Shown piece by piece: positions 25,031 through 33,009 of a DNA stretch of 64,000 nucleotides (position 1 is the first letter of the stretch; each line of letters starts with the position of its first letter). The DNA lies in contig UQZA01000006.1 of assembly GCA_900545515.1 (NCBI GenBank), forward strand, positions 1 through 64,000. The letters run 5' to 3'. Made by a program: the position numbers and the translations under genes. This stretch comes from an uncultured Eubacteriales bacterium (lineage in GTDB: Bacteria > Bacillota > Clostridia > Oscillospirales > Oscillospiraceae). The notes beneath the pieces were generated by a model that worked only from the letters and a program-made list of their open reading frames with translations, ran no database searches and was not told the DNA's origin.

Positions 25031-25033
25031 CTG

Positions 25034-25171
25034 TTATGGCTGCTTCTGCTGGGCCTGGACCGCACTCCGGCGCATCCGGACGTCCTGCTCCCCTTCCCGC
25101 TCTTCCCAGGTCATGGTGAGGCCAAGCTCAATCAAACGGTCCCGGTGACAAAACTCGACTTCTCTGCTCAT
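25034..25171 (-). CDS. Possible 45-residue small protein
   Basis: An open frame of 45 codons on the minus strand, beginning MSREVEFCHRDRLIELGL and ending in a Gln/Lys-rich tail, charged throughout. AGGAG lies 14 bases upstream of ATG, rather far. The first 18 residues resemble the lead-in helix of some XRE-type regulators, but no HTH follows. It could be a real small protein or a broken gene. It ends just before the hairpin at 24983-25030. No function is proposed. Confidence 0.35.
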   Translation of the reverse strand: MSREVEFCHRDRLIELGLTMTWEEREGEQDVRMRRSAVQAQQKQP

Positions 25172-25530
25172 TGCCGGTTTCCTGCTCCTTTTTGTAGATG
25201 CAGTACATTATCAGCCTTTTTCTGCCATTTTTCAGCACGATATATTGAGCTATTGCCTTATATTTTGAGCAAAACACCCCAGGGTCCAATCAGCAAGCCA
25301 TATTGCAAACGTAAGACTGGCAAAATGCTTTGACCCTGCACTGGCGCGGCCTTCACTGTACGTAATCTCCCCCTCAGCCAACCCTGCTCACAGCTCCCTC
25401 ACCGGTACAGAGCAAGGGCCGCGCTTACTGTAGCTGACGCCCTTCGAGGGGAACGTCATGCACCCCTGTAAGCGCCAAAACCCGGCCAGCCTCAAAATCG
25501 GGGCTGGCCGGGTGTGAATCAGGCGGGGGG
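25172..25530. other. Gene-free stretch with a repeat fragment
   Basis: No supported gene. At 25336-25350 CACTGGCGCGGC matches the palindromic repeat family seen at 44013-44066, and GGCCGCGC recurs at 25408. A short-inverted pair GCCAGCC/GGCTGGCC near 25487-25510 lies just after glgP and may terminate it on the minus strand. Confidence 0.35.
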
Positions 25531-27864
25531 TTACGGCTGCTGGGGGGTGATGTGCCAGATCTCGGAGGCGTACTGGCGGATGGTCCGGTCCGAGGAGAAC
25601 TTGCCGCCGGAGGCCACATTCATGAGGCATTTGCGGCCAAAGGCCAGGCGGTCGGCATAGTCCCGGTTGGCACGGAGCTTTGCCTCCAGGTAGGAGTCGT
25701 AGTCCTTCAGGATGAAGTAGTGGTCCGGCCGGTGCCAGGAAGCGCCGTCCAGGAGGGCGGTGAACAGCTCCCGCTGCTCGTCGTCGGTGGGAACGGTGCC
25801 GTCTACCAGGGTATTGATGGCCCGGCGCAGGCGGGGATTGCTGTCGTAAATGCCCCGGGCCCAATAGGTATTCCGGATGGCATTCAGCTCCTCCACAGAA
25901 GCGCCGAAGATATAGTTGTTCTCCAGGCCGGCTTTCTGGACAATCTCCACATTGGCCCCGTCCATGGTACCCAGGGTCACTGCGCCGTTCAGCATCAGCT
26001 TCATGTTGCCGGTACCAGAGGCCTCGGTCCCCGCAGGGGAGATCTGCTCAGACACATCGGCAGCCGGAATGATGTGCTCGGCATAGGAGCAGTTGTAGTT
26101 CTGAACAAACAGCACCTGCAGCTTATCCCGCACAGCCGGGTCCTGATTGATCATTTTGGAAATCCGGTTGATATACCGGATCACAGCCTTGGCCCGCACA
26201 TAGCCGGGAGCCGACTTGGCCCCGAAGAGGTACAGGGTGGGGTAGAAATTCTGCAGGCTACCGTCCTTCAGGCGGAAGTAGATGTCCACAACCGACAGGG
26301 CGTTCATCAGCTGCCGCTTGTACTCGTGGGCCCGCTTCACCTGGACGTCAAACATAAAGTCGGGATTCAGGTGAACCTCTTCCCGCTTCTCTACCACAGC
26401 GGCCAGCTGCTCCTTCTTGGCGTGCTTAATCTGATTGAACTGGCGAACCATATCGTCATCGATCATGGGCTTCAGATTCTCCAGCTTATCCAGGTTGGTG
26501 AGGAAGTCCCCACCCACCCGGTACTTGATCATCTGGGTGAGCTCCGGATTGCACAGGCCCATCCAGCGCCGGGGGGTGACGCCGTTGGTCTTATTCTGGA
26601 ACCGCTCAGGGTACACCTGATACCAGTCCCGGAACAGGCTGTCCTTCAGGATCTGGGAGTGAATCTCCGCCACGCCGTTGACATAGCTGGAGACATACAC
26701 GGACAGGTTGGCCATATGGGCGGTGTTGTCCCGGATGATGAAGAGATTGGGATGCTCAGACTTCAGCTTGTTGTCGATCCGCACCAGGATGTCGCAGATT
26801 TCAGGCACCACCGTGCGAAGCAGGTCCATATTCCACTTCTCCAGGGCCTCGCCCATCACGGTGTGGTTGGTGTAGGAGAAGGTCCTCTGGGCAATGGCGA
26901 AGCTCTGGTCAAAGTTCATACCCTCTGCCATCAGCAGGCGGATGAGCTCCGGGATGGAGATGGCCGGATGGGTATCATTCAGCTGAATGGCGGTGAAGTC
27001 CGCCAGGCGGCTCAAATCCGCCCCGTGGGACTCCTTATAGGTGCGAATGATGTCCTGAAGGGAGGCAGAGGAGAGCACATACTGCTGCTTCACCCGCAGG
27101 CGCTTGCCCTCCCAGGTGGAGTCGTTGGGGTACAGGACCCGGGTGATGTCCTCCGCCTTGTTCTTGGCGTCCAAGGCCCGCTGGTAATCCTGCGCGTTGA
27201 AGGCATCGAAGTCCAGCTCCTCCTCGGCCTCGCACTGCCACAGGCGGAGGGTGCCGATGTTGGAGGTCTCATAGCCAATGATGGGCACGTCATAGGGGAC
27301 AGCCAGAACGGTATGGTCCGGGAAACGAATTTTCACTGTGTGGTTATACCGGCGATAGGACCAGGGATCGCCAAATTTGGTCCAGTCGTCAGCCGTCTCC
27401 TTCTGGCTGCCATTGTCGTCAAATTTCTGCTTAAAGAGGCCAAACCGGTACCGCAGGCCATAGCCGGACAGGGGCAGATTGCAGGTGGCGGCAGAGTCCA
27501 GGAAGCAGGCCGCCAGACGGCCCAGGCCGCCGTTACCCAGAGCCGCATCCTCAATGTCCTCCATGCAGGCCAGGTCCACGCCCACCTCCAGGAAGGTCTT
27601 CTTCAGCTCGTCCAGAATCCCCAGATTATAGAGGTTGCTGTACACCAGGCGGCCAATGAGATATTCTGCAGAAAAGTAGTGAGCCTTCCGGCCTTGGATG
27701 CGGCTGCGCTTGCTCTTGGTCCAGTTCTCGCTGATGGACATCATCACGGCCTGGGACAGGGCCTCGTGGAGCTCCTGGGGGGTGGCCTCCTGCAAGGACA
27801 CGTCGCTCTTGTAGCGCAGCTGCGCCTCCGTCATTTTCAAAATGTTCTGACAATTCAAATTCAT
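25531..27864 (-). CDS. glgP: Glycogen/starch alpha-glucan phosphorylase
   Basis: 777 residues, GT35 family. It phosphorolyses alpha-1,4-glucan chains to glucose 1-phosphate using pyridoxal phosphate. The PLP lysine region is TEASGTGNMKLMLNGAVTLG; other landmarks are GNGGLGRLAACFLDS, KFGDPWSYRR and AHEYKRQLMN. I start at MNLNCQNIL because GAGGAG lies nine bases upstream; an upstream ATG would add 18 unrelated residues. It lies 66 bases downstream of malQ on the same strand, and the two enzymes act in turn on maltodextrins or stored glycogen. Confidence 0.96.
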   Translation of the reverse strand: MNLNCQNILKMTEAQLRYKSDVSLQEATPQELHEALSQAVMMSISENWTKSKRSRIQGRKAHYFSAEYLIGRLVYSNLYNLGILDELKKTFLEVGVDLACMEDIEDAALGNGGLGRLAACFLDSAATCNLPLSGYGLRYRFGLFKQKFDDNGSQKETADDWTKFGDPWSYRRYNHTVKIRFPDHTVLAVPYDVPIIGYETSNIGTLRLWQCEAEEELDFDAFNAQDYQRALDAKNKAEDITRVLYPNDSTWEGKRLRVKQQYVLSSASLQDIIRTYKESHGADLSRLADFTAIQLNDTHPAISIPELIRLLMAEGMNFDQSFAIAQRTFSYTNHTVMGEALEKWNMDLLRTVVPEICDILVRIDNKLKSEHPNLFIIRDNTAHMANLSVYVSSYVNGVAEIHSQILKDSLFRDWYQVYPERFQNKTNGVTPRRWMGLCNPELTQMIKYRVGGDFLTNLDKLENLKPMIDDDMVRQFNQIKHAKKEQLAAVVEKREEVHLNPDFMFDVQVKRAHEYKRQLMNALSVVDIYFRLKDGSLQNFYPTLYLFGAKSAPGYVRAKAVIRYINRISKMINQDPAVRDKLQVLFVQNYNCSYAEHIIPAADVSEQISPAGTEASGTGNMKLMLNGAVTLGTMDGANVEIVQKAGLENNYIFGASVEELNAIRNTYWARGIYDSNPRLRRAINTLVDGTVPTDDEQRELFTALLDGASWHRPDHYFILKDYDSYLEAKLRANRDYADRLAFGRKCLMNVASGGKFSSDRTIRQYASEIWHITPQQP

Positions 27865-27930
27865 AAACGCTATCTCCTCAGTTGGAATACATACAGGGCC
27901 CGCGCCAAAGGCGTGCACCGAAAAAACAAG

Positions 27931-29409
27931 TCAAATCCGGTCAAAAAGCCGGGTAAGCTCCCGAATCCGATGGGCCAACGCGTCGGTTATCATACCATCT
28001 TGCGCTCGCCATGTCCAGTTGTTATTTGACAAAGTCCCAGGGAAATTCATTCGCGCCTCCGCGCCCAGCTCCAGATAATCCTGCATCTGGGCGATAAACA
28101 AATCGGAGACCGAACCCATGCCGCCGCGAATCACACCCCAGATCTGGCCTTCCTCCTGGCTCAGGCCTAAGTACCCCTTGGCGTAAGCCACATCCTCCGG
28201 CTTTGCCTCCTCCAGCCACTGTCCCAGGGGGGCGTTGTCATGGGTACCTGTATAACACACGCAATCCCGGGTGTAGCGGTGGGGCAGGTAATCGCTGGGC
28301 TCCCGGGAATCGAAGGCAAATTCCAACACCTTCATGCCGGGATAGCCAGAGTCCTTCTGGAGCTTCCGGACCTCCCGGGTGAGGTACCCCAGGTCCTCGG
28401 CAATGAACTCCATCCCCGGCAGCCTCTCCCGCAGGGTACCGATGAAATCCCAGCCGGGGCCCGGCAGCCAGTGGCCGCGCCGGGCTGTGTCATCCTCTGC
28501 CGGAACTGCCCAGTAGCTCTCAAAGCCCCGGAAATGGTCCAGGCGCACCACATCGTACATCCGGCCCGCCGCCCTCAGGCGGTGCAGCCACCAGGCATAG
28601 CCGGTCGCGCGCAGCTTCTCCCAGTCGTACAGAGGGTTCCCCCACAGCTGACCGTCGGCGGTAAACGCATCCGGCGGCACCCCTGCCACCAGCCTGGGCT
28701 TCCGGTCCTCATCCAGCTGGAACAGCTGGCAGTTTGACCACACGTCGGCGGAGTCCAAGGGCACATAAATAGGGACATCTCCAATGACCCGGACCCCCTT
28801 GGACTTGGCATAGCGGTGCAGGCGGTCCCACTGCTCAAAGAATTTAAACTGGAGAAAATACTGAAATGCAATTTTATACTTCAGCTTCTCCCGGTAGGCA
28901 GCCATCTCCTCCGGCTGGCGCAGACGCAGACCGTCAGGCCATTCCTGCCAGGGCTTGCCTTGGAACTCCTCCTTCAGGGCCATGAAGAGGGCATAGTCCT
29001 GGAGCCAATCCTGCTGGCGCTGGATGAACTGGTGAAAGGCCCGGTTGGGCATCCCCAGGAAGCGTTCGTAAGCTTTGTACAAAACCGGCCCCCGGTTTTC
29101 ATACAAAATGCCATAATCCACCCGGTCCTCCTGTCCGCTCCAGGAGACCGCCTCCACCTCCTCCCGGCGGAGAAGGCCCTCATCCACCAGGAGCTCCAAG
29201 TCAATGAGGTAGTGATTTCCAGCAAAAGCGGAAAAGGATTGATAGGGGGAATCCCCATAGCCTGTGGGGCTGAGGGGCAGGACTTGCCAGTACTTCTGCC
29301 CGGCCTGCTCCAAAAAATCCACAAAGCGGTGGGCCGGCTTTCCCATAGCTCCAATCCCATTGGGGCCGGGCAGTGACGTCACATGCATCAAAATACCGCT
29401 TGCACGCAT
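27931..29409 (-). CDS. malQ: 4-alpha-glucanotransferase (amylomaltase)
   Basis: 492 residues, GH77. It transfers glucan chains between maltodextrins, feeding GlgP with longer chains and releasing glucose. Motifs in order: SLPGPNGIGAMG, YWQVLPLSPTGYGDSPYQ, GDVPIYV, VRLDHFRGFESYW (nucleophile Asp), IAEDLGYL (acid/base Glu) and GTHDNAPLGQW. CGAGGAGGGAAAACA precedes the ATG. First gene of the malQ-glgP operon; the promoter lies about 310 bases upstream, leaving a long leader. Confidence 0.95.
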   Translation of the reverse strand: MRASGILMHVTSLPGPNGIGAMGKPAHRFVDFLEQAGQKYWQVLPLSPTGYGDSPYQSFSAFAGNHYLIDLELLVDEGLLRREEVEAVSWSGQEDRVDYGILYENRGPVLYKAYERFLGMPNRAFHQFIQRQQDWLQDYALFMALKEEFQGKPWQEWPDGLRLRQPEEMAAYREKLKYKIAFQYFLQFKFFEQWDRLHRYAKSKGVRVIGDVPIYVPLDSADVWSNCQLFQLDEDRKPRLVAGVPPDAFTADGQLWGNPLYDWEKLRATGYAWWLHRLRAAGRMYDVVRLDHFRGFESYWAVPAEDDTARRGHWLPGPGWDFIGTLRERLPGMEFIAEDLGYLTREVRKLQKDSGYPGMKVLEFAFDSREPSDYLPHRYTRDCVCYTGTHDNAPLGQWLEEAKPEDVAYAKGYLGLSQEEGQIWGVIRGGMGSVSDLFIAQMQDYLELGAEARMNFPGTLSNNNWTWRAQDGMITDALAHRIRELTRLFDRI

Positions 29410-29453
29410 TGTTTTCCCTCCTCGCCGCCCGGTTCCCGGGCGCTCTTTCCATT

Positions 29454-29630
29454 CTACGGAGCAGGACGCCGCCGTGTACCGAACTTCCCATCCGATTCCC
29501 CGCCGCCCAGATCTAACGCCAGCTGTGAGATCGTAGCCAATCCCAGCAGAAAATATTCCAGGCGGACAAAGCCAGCGTTCGTACAGCAGGTCAACGGGAT
29601 GGTCTGATCATTCTCCCGCCGGTTCTTCAT
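29454..29630 (-). CDS. Possible 58-residue protein in the malQ leader
   Basis: Open frame of 58 codons between the malQ promoter and malQ. It starts MKNRRENDQT, has a central hydrophobic helix (VRLEYFLLGLATISQLALDL) and a basic tail GTRRRPAP. A GGGGAAGG stretch abuts the ATG, too close for an ideal ribosome site, while a 10-codon frame starts 10 bases earlier. It may be a small membrane-associated protein or a chance frame. Confidence 0.35.
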   Translation of the reverse strand: MKNRRENDQTIPLTCCTNAGFVRLEYFLLGLATISQLALDLGGGESDGKFGTRRRPAP

Positions 29631-29694
29631 CCTTCCCCATGCATTTGCAAAGCCGCCGTCTGCTTTTTTGTCTTATGTATGACGTGCTTCGGCC

Positions 29695-29749
29695 GGAAAC
29701 GTTTCCAACCTAACTGTAAAATTATACACCACACCCCCCTGTTTTGCAA
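29695..29749 (-). promoter_or_regulatory. malQ-glgP promoter with LacI-type operator
   Basis: Minus strand: TTGCAA (29744-29749), 17-base spacer, TATAAT (29721-29726), then the perfect palindrome GGAAACGTTTCC (29695-29706) just after the start point. The AACGTT core is that of LacI/GalR-family operators, e.g. MalR or CcpA; binding there would block the polymerase. Confidence 0.75.
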
Positions 29750-29896
29750 TTCCTCCCCCTATTTTTTTCGTTTTTTCATAATTGACGCAAAAGATTTCCT
29801 CGTATTTTGTCCATTTTTTACAAGGCTTTGTCTACATGCTGATTACGGACGTCCCCCTGGGGTGGTAAGCCTGTGAGCTTTTTGAAAATTTCACTA

Positions 29897-29925
29897 TTGA
29901 CAAACCCCTGTCCCGGTGCTACAAT
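29897..29925 (+). promoter_or_regulatory. Promoter of the methionine-transport operon
   Basis: Consensus TTGACA (29897-29902), 17-base spacer, TACAAT (29920-29925), about 38 bases before the leader peptide ATG. Confidence 0.85.
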
Positions 29926-29962
29926 ACCCCCAAATTCATTCCATGAGAGAGGAGAAAGCACC

Positions 29963-30064
29963 ATGAAGAAGTTCCGCGCTGCTTCCATGAATAGGATGGA
30001 AATGTGCATGTGCTCCATGTGCATGTCTTGCTGCGCGAATTTTTCGATGTGCTTTCCGTCATAG
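29963..30064 (+). CDS. Met/Cys-rich leader peptide of the met transporter operon
   Basis: A 33-codon frame with a good ribosome site (GAGGAG, eight bases before ATG). It encodes 8 Met and 6 Cys; residues 14-24 read MCMCSMCMSCC. It sits between a consensus promoter and an intrinsic terminator ahead of the metQ-metN-metI genes. This is what a transcription-attenuation leader peptide looks like: slow translation through AUG and UGC codons when charged tRNA-Met or tRNA-Cys is short would alter folding of the RNA and prevent terminator formation. Poly-Cys leader frames with such a role are known in mycobacteria. Composition is seen; the regulatory role is inferred. Alternative: a metal-binding small peptide. 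Confidence 0.75.
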   Translation: MKKFRAASMNRMEMCMCSMCMSCCANFSMCFPS

Positions 30065-30104
30065 CTCATAGGGGCAGTTCAGTCTGCTTTCCTGTTATGC
30101 CAAA

Positions 30105-30140
30105 AAAGGAAGCTTCATCGGAAGCTTCCTTTATTTTTTT
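30105..30140 (+). terminator. Leader terminator before metQ
   Basis: GGAAGCTTC (30108-30116) pairs with GAAGCTTCC (30121-30129), flanked by A and T tracts and ending TTTATTTTTTT. It lies 40 bases after the leader-peptide stop and 140 bases before metQ, so transcription must pass it to reach the transporter genes. Confidence 0.88.
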
Positions 30141-30158
30141 ACAGAAAGGACTTCTCTC

Positions 30159-30215
30159 ATGAAAACCATTGCCCGAATTTTTGTGGAGACCAACCTGACC
30201 AAGCAGCGAATGTGA
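30159..30215 (+). other. 18-codon frame between leader terminator and metQ
   Basis: Encodes a basic 18-residue peptide beginning MKTIARIF and ending in Met, after GAAAGGA. It may be translated as part of the leader, or be chance. No homology recognised. Confidence 0.25.
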
Positions 30216-30280
30216 CCGTTTCAGATTCATCCACGGTCCCGCCGGACACCACCAATTAAACAAAAAGGAGTCACAAAATT

Positions 30281-31135
30281 ATGAAAAAGCTTGTCAGTTG
30301 GATTCTAGCATCCGTATTTGCCGTCAGCGCCGCCATCGCCCTGTCCGCCTGCTCGAAGCAGGAGCGCATCACTGTTGCCATTCCCAATGACACCACCAAC
30401 GAAGCCCGGGCCCTGCTCCTGCTCCAGGAAAACGGCCTCATCACCCTGAAAGAGGGCGCCGGCATCACCGCCACCATCCGGGATATCGACTCCAACCCTC
30501 AGAACGTCACCTTCCAGGAGGTGGAAGCGGCGCAGCTGCCCAATGTCCTCCAGGATGTGGATTACGCCGTGATCAACTCCAATTATGCCATTGAGGCTGG
30601 GATCCATCCCGTGGAGGATTCCCTGGCCATAGAAGGCTCCGCCTCCTCCTACGGCAACATTTTGGCAGTGAAAGCAGGCAACGAGGACTCCGGCAAAACC
30701 AAAGCTCTGAAAGCCGCTCTGGAGAGCCGCCAGGTGGCCGACTACATCTCTGAAACCTACGGCGGCGCAGTGGTCAGCGTCGTGGAAAACCCCGGCGACG
30801 GCTATGACGCCTCCGTGGATTACGAGTCCCTCGCCGGCGCTACCATCACCGTGGCCGCCTCCCCTGCGCCTCATGCGGAGATTTTGAAAATTGCCAAGGA
30901 GATCCTGGCTGCACGGAGCATCACTCTGGACATCAAGGAATTTACCGACTACGTACAGCCCAACAACGTGGTGGAGAGCGGCGAAATTGACGCCAACTAT
31001 TTCCAACACACCCCCTATCTGGAGGACTTCAACCAGGAAAACGGCACCCACCTGGTGGCCGTGGCCACCATCCACGTGGAGCCCCTGGGCCTTTATGGCG
31101 GCAAGCAAACCAGTCTGGACCCGCTCCTGGGGTGA
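30281..31135 (+). CDS. metQ: MetQ/NlpA-family substrate-binding lipoprotein, circularly permuted
   Basis: 284 residues. Signal peptide 1-23 and lipobox LSAC with Cys24, so a membrane-anchored lipoprotein. The conserved blocks of MetQ occur in swapped order. Residues 30-165 (starting ITVAIPNDTTNEARALLLL, then EAAQLP, YAVINSNYAIEAG and GGAVVSV) equal the second half of ordinary MetQ. Residues 188-281 (ITVAASPAPHAEIL, EFTDYVQPNNVV, GEIDANYFQHTPYLE, TSLDP) equal the first half. The cut is at the interdomain linker SLDEL, which now forms the C terminus; residues 171-187 join the old ends. The binding pocket could still form in three dimensions. It probably binds methionine, given metN and metI follow at once, though other small amino acids are possible. 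Confidence 0.88.
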   Translation: MKKLVSWILASVFAVSAAIALSACSKQERITVAIPNDTTNEARALLLLQENGLITLKEGAGITATIRDIDSNPQNVTFQEVEAAQLPNVLQDVDYAVINSNYAIEAGIHPVEDSLAIEGSASSYGNILAVKAGNEDSGKTKALKAALESRQVADYISETYGGAVVSVVENPGDGYDASVDYESLAGATITVAASPAPHAEILKIAKEILAARSITLDIKEFTDYVQPNNVVESGEIDANYFQHTPYLEDFNQENGTHLVAVATIHVEPLGLYGGKQTSLDPLLG

Positions 31136-31141
31136 ACCGCC

Positions 31142-32152
31142 ATGATTGAAATTCAGAACCTGTCCAAATCTTACCGCACCGCCAGCGGCCAGGTAGAAGC
31201 GCTGAAGGACGTGTCCATTACCATCGGAAGCGGAGATATCTACGGCATCATCGGCATGAGCGGCGCCGGAAAGAGCACCCTGGTTCGCTGCATCAATATG
31301 CTGGAGCGGCCCAGCCAGGGGCGAGTCCTCCTGGACGGGCAGGATCTGGGCAGCCTATCCCCCACCGCTTTGCGGCAGGTGCGGCGGAATGTAACCATGA
31401 TTTTTCAAAGCTTTAACCTTCTGATGCAGCGGACCTGCCTGGGAAATGTATGCTTCCCTCTGGAGTTGGCCGGTATGAAGCGGGCTGCGGCCCGGCAGAG
31501 GGCCCAGGAGCTCCTGGCTCTTGTGGGTCTGCCGGATAAGGCCGGGGCATACCCAGCCCAGCTCTCCGGCGGCCAGCAGCAGCGCATTGCCATTGCCCGG
31601 GCTCTGGCCACCGACCCGAAGGTACTGCTGTGTGACGAGGCCACCAGCGCTCTGGACCCCAATACCACTCATGCCATCCTGGAGCTCATCCGAGACATCA
31701 ACCGGAAGCTGGGCATCACCGTGGTCCTCATCACCCATCAAATGTCTGTGGTGGAGGCCATCTGCAACCGGGTTGCCATTTTGGACGAGGGAACCGTGGT
31801 GGAGGAGGGGGAGGTAAGCGCCGTCTTCTCCAGCCCCAAGTCCGCTGCCGCCCGCCGCCTGGTCTTCCCCCAGGGAGCCGAGGAGATTTTAAAGCCCCTT
31901 CCTGGAGAGCACCGGCTCCGGGTGGTCTTCCACGGCGCCCCCACCACCCGAACGCCCCTCATTGCCCAAATGGCCATGGAGCGGCAGATTGCTGCCAACA
32001 TCCTCTCCGCCTCCACCCAGAGCATCGGGGACCGGGTCTACGGAAATATGCTCCTGAGCATTGCCGGCGGCGCCGGGCAAGCCCGGGAGGCGGCCGCTTA
32101 CTTACAGAACATCCCGGATATTTTGGTGGAGGAGGTTCCAAGCCATGTTTGA
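31142..32152 (+). CDS. metN: Methionine ABC transporter ATP-binding protein with NIL domain
   Basis: 336 residues. Walker A GMSGAGKS at 38-45, signature LSGGQQQRIAIARALA, Walker B VLLCDEATSALDP and the switch His in VLITHQM. The C-terminal 90 residues form the NIL (ACT-like) domain that in E. coli MetN binds methionine and shuts down transport. It starts 6 bases after metQ and overlaps metI by 8 bases. The order Q-N-I differs from the usual N-I-Q. Confidence 0.95.
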   Translation: MIEIQNLSKSYRTASGQVEALKDVSITIGSGDIYGIIGMSGAGKSTLVRCINMLERPSQGRVLLDGQDLGSLSPTALRQVRRNVTMIFQSFNLLMQRTCLGNVCFPLELAGMKRAAARQRAQELLALVGLPDKAGAYPAQLSGGQQQRIAIARALATDPKVLLCDEATSALDPNTTHAILELIRDINRKLGITVVLITHQMSVVEAICNRVAILDEGTVVEEGEVSAVFSSPKSAAARRLVFPQGAEEILKPLPGEHRLRVVFHGAPTTRTPLIAQMAMERQIAANILSASTQSIGDRVYGNMLLSIAGGAGQAREAAAYLQNIPDILVEEVPSHV

Positions 32153-32846
32153 AAACGCCCTGTCTGCAGAAGCGGTCCAGGAGGCCCTGGAGATCCTGCA
32201 GCATGAATTTCCCTTGGCCCTCTGGGAAACGGTCTATGTCACCCTCCTGTCCACCGCTTTTGCCATCGTGTTGGGGCTGCCTTTGGGCATCCTGCTGGTG
32301 GCAGGAGAGCCTCAGGGCGTTCTGCCCCTTCCCAAATGGCTGATGCGCGCCCTCAACGTCCTCATCAATCTGCTGCGTTCCGTCCCCTTTCTGATCCTTA
32401 TGATTCTGCTCATCCCCCTGACCCGGGCCATTGTGGGCACACCGGTGGGCACTGTGGCCTCCATCGTCCCCCTGGTGGCAGCCGCCTTCCCCTTTGTGGC
32501 CCGCCTGGCAGAGAGCAGCCTGCGAGAGCTGAGCCCCAACATTGTGGAGGCCGCTCAGAGCATGGGAGCCTCCCCCCTGCAAATCATCTGTAAGGTTATG
32601 CTCCCCGAGAGCGTGCCCAGCTTGCTGTCCAACGGCGTCATCGCCCTGACCACCATCCTGGGCTACTCCGCCATGAGCGGCATTCTGGGGGGCGGGGGAC
32701 TGGGGAAAATTGCCATTCAGTATGGCTACTACCGGTATAAATACCTGGTGATGCTGTTTGCCGTCCTGCTCCTGATCCTTTTGGTCCAGCTGTTCCAGAC
32801 CCTGGGCACGCGGCTCGCCACCAAATTGGACCGGCGTCTCAGATAA
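32145..32846 (+). CDS. metI: Methionine ABC transporter permease
   Basis: 233 residues, five to six membrane helices, with the ABC coupling motif EAAQSMGASPLQIICKVMLPE in the middle and the typical MetI opening ALWETVYVTLLSTAFAIVLG. The start MFENALS follows GGAGGAGG by about ten bases. Last gene of the operon; a large hairpin follows. Confidence 0.95.
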   Translation: MFENALSAEAVQEALEILQHEFPLALWETVYVTLLSTAFAIVLGLPLGILLVAGEPQGVLPLPKWLMRALNVLINLLRSVPFLILMILLIPLTRAIVGTPVGTVASIVPLVAAAFPFVARLAESSLRELSPNIVEAAQSMGASPLQIICKVMLPESVPSLLSNGVIALTTILGYSAMSGILGGGGLGKIAIQYGYYRYKYLVMLFAVLLLILLVQLFQTLGTRLATKLDRRLR

Positions 32847-32889
32847 CCTCCCCATACATTGAAACCGGCATGCTGCAATATGGAGCAGC

Positions 32890-32958
32890 CAAGAACGCCC
32901 CTGCAAGATATGGCACATCACCTTCGGTTTTGTGCGGCATCTTGCAGGGGCGTTCTTG
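32890..32958. terminator. 20-bp perfect hairpin between convergent metI and glmS
   Basis: CAAGAACGCCCCTGCAAGAT (32890-32909) and 32939-32958 are fully complementary, with an inner GCAC/GTGC pair. The T run is poor on both sides. Positioned to end transcription from both directions. Confidence 0.65.
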
Positions 32959-33009
32959 ACCGGTCCAGGTTTGCAACAGACCTGGCAGGATCGAAAGCAG
33001 CTGCCCGGC

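Noticed and set aside
25145..25333. 62-codon plus-strand frame in the eut-glgP gap
   Set aside because: No ribosome site; Cys/Phe/Pro-rich translation looks random.
25552..28029. Very long open frame opposite glgP
   Set aside because: Mirror frame of a GC-rich gene with strong codon bias; His/Gly/Val/Gln-rich product without domains. Similar shadows lie opposite glmS, ackA and others.
29881..30280. SAM riboswitch or T-box for the methionine operon
   Set aside because: The leader is filled by the small frame and one terminator; no S-box core or T-box sequence (TGGNACCGCG-like) is seen.
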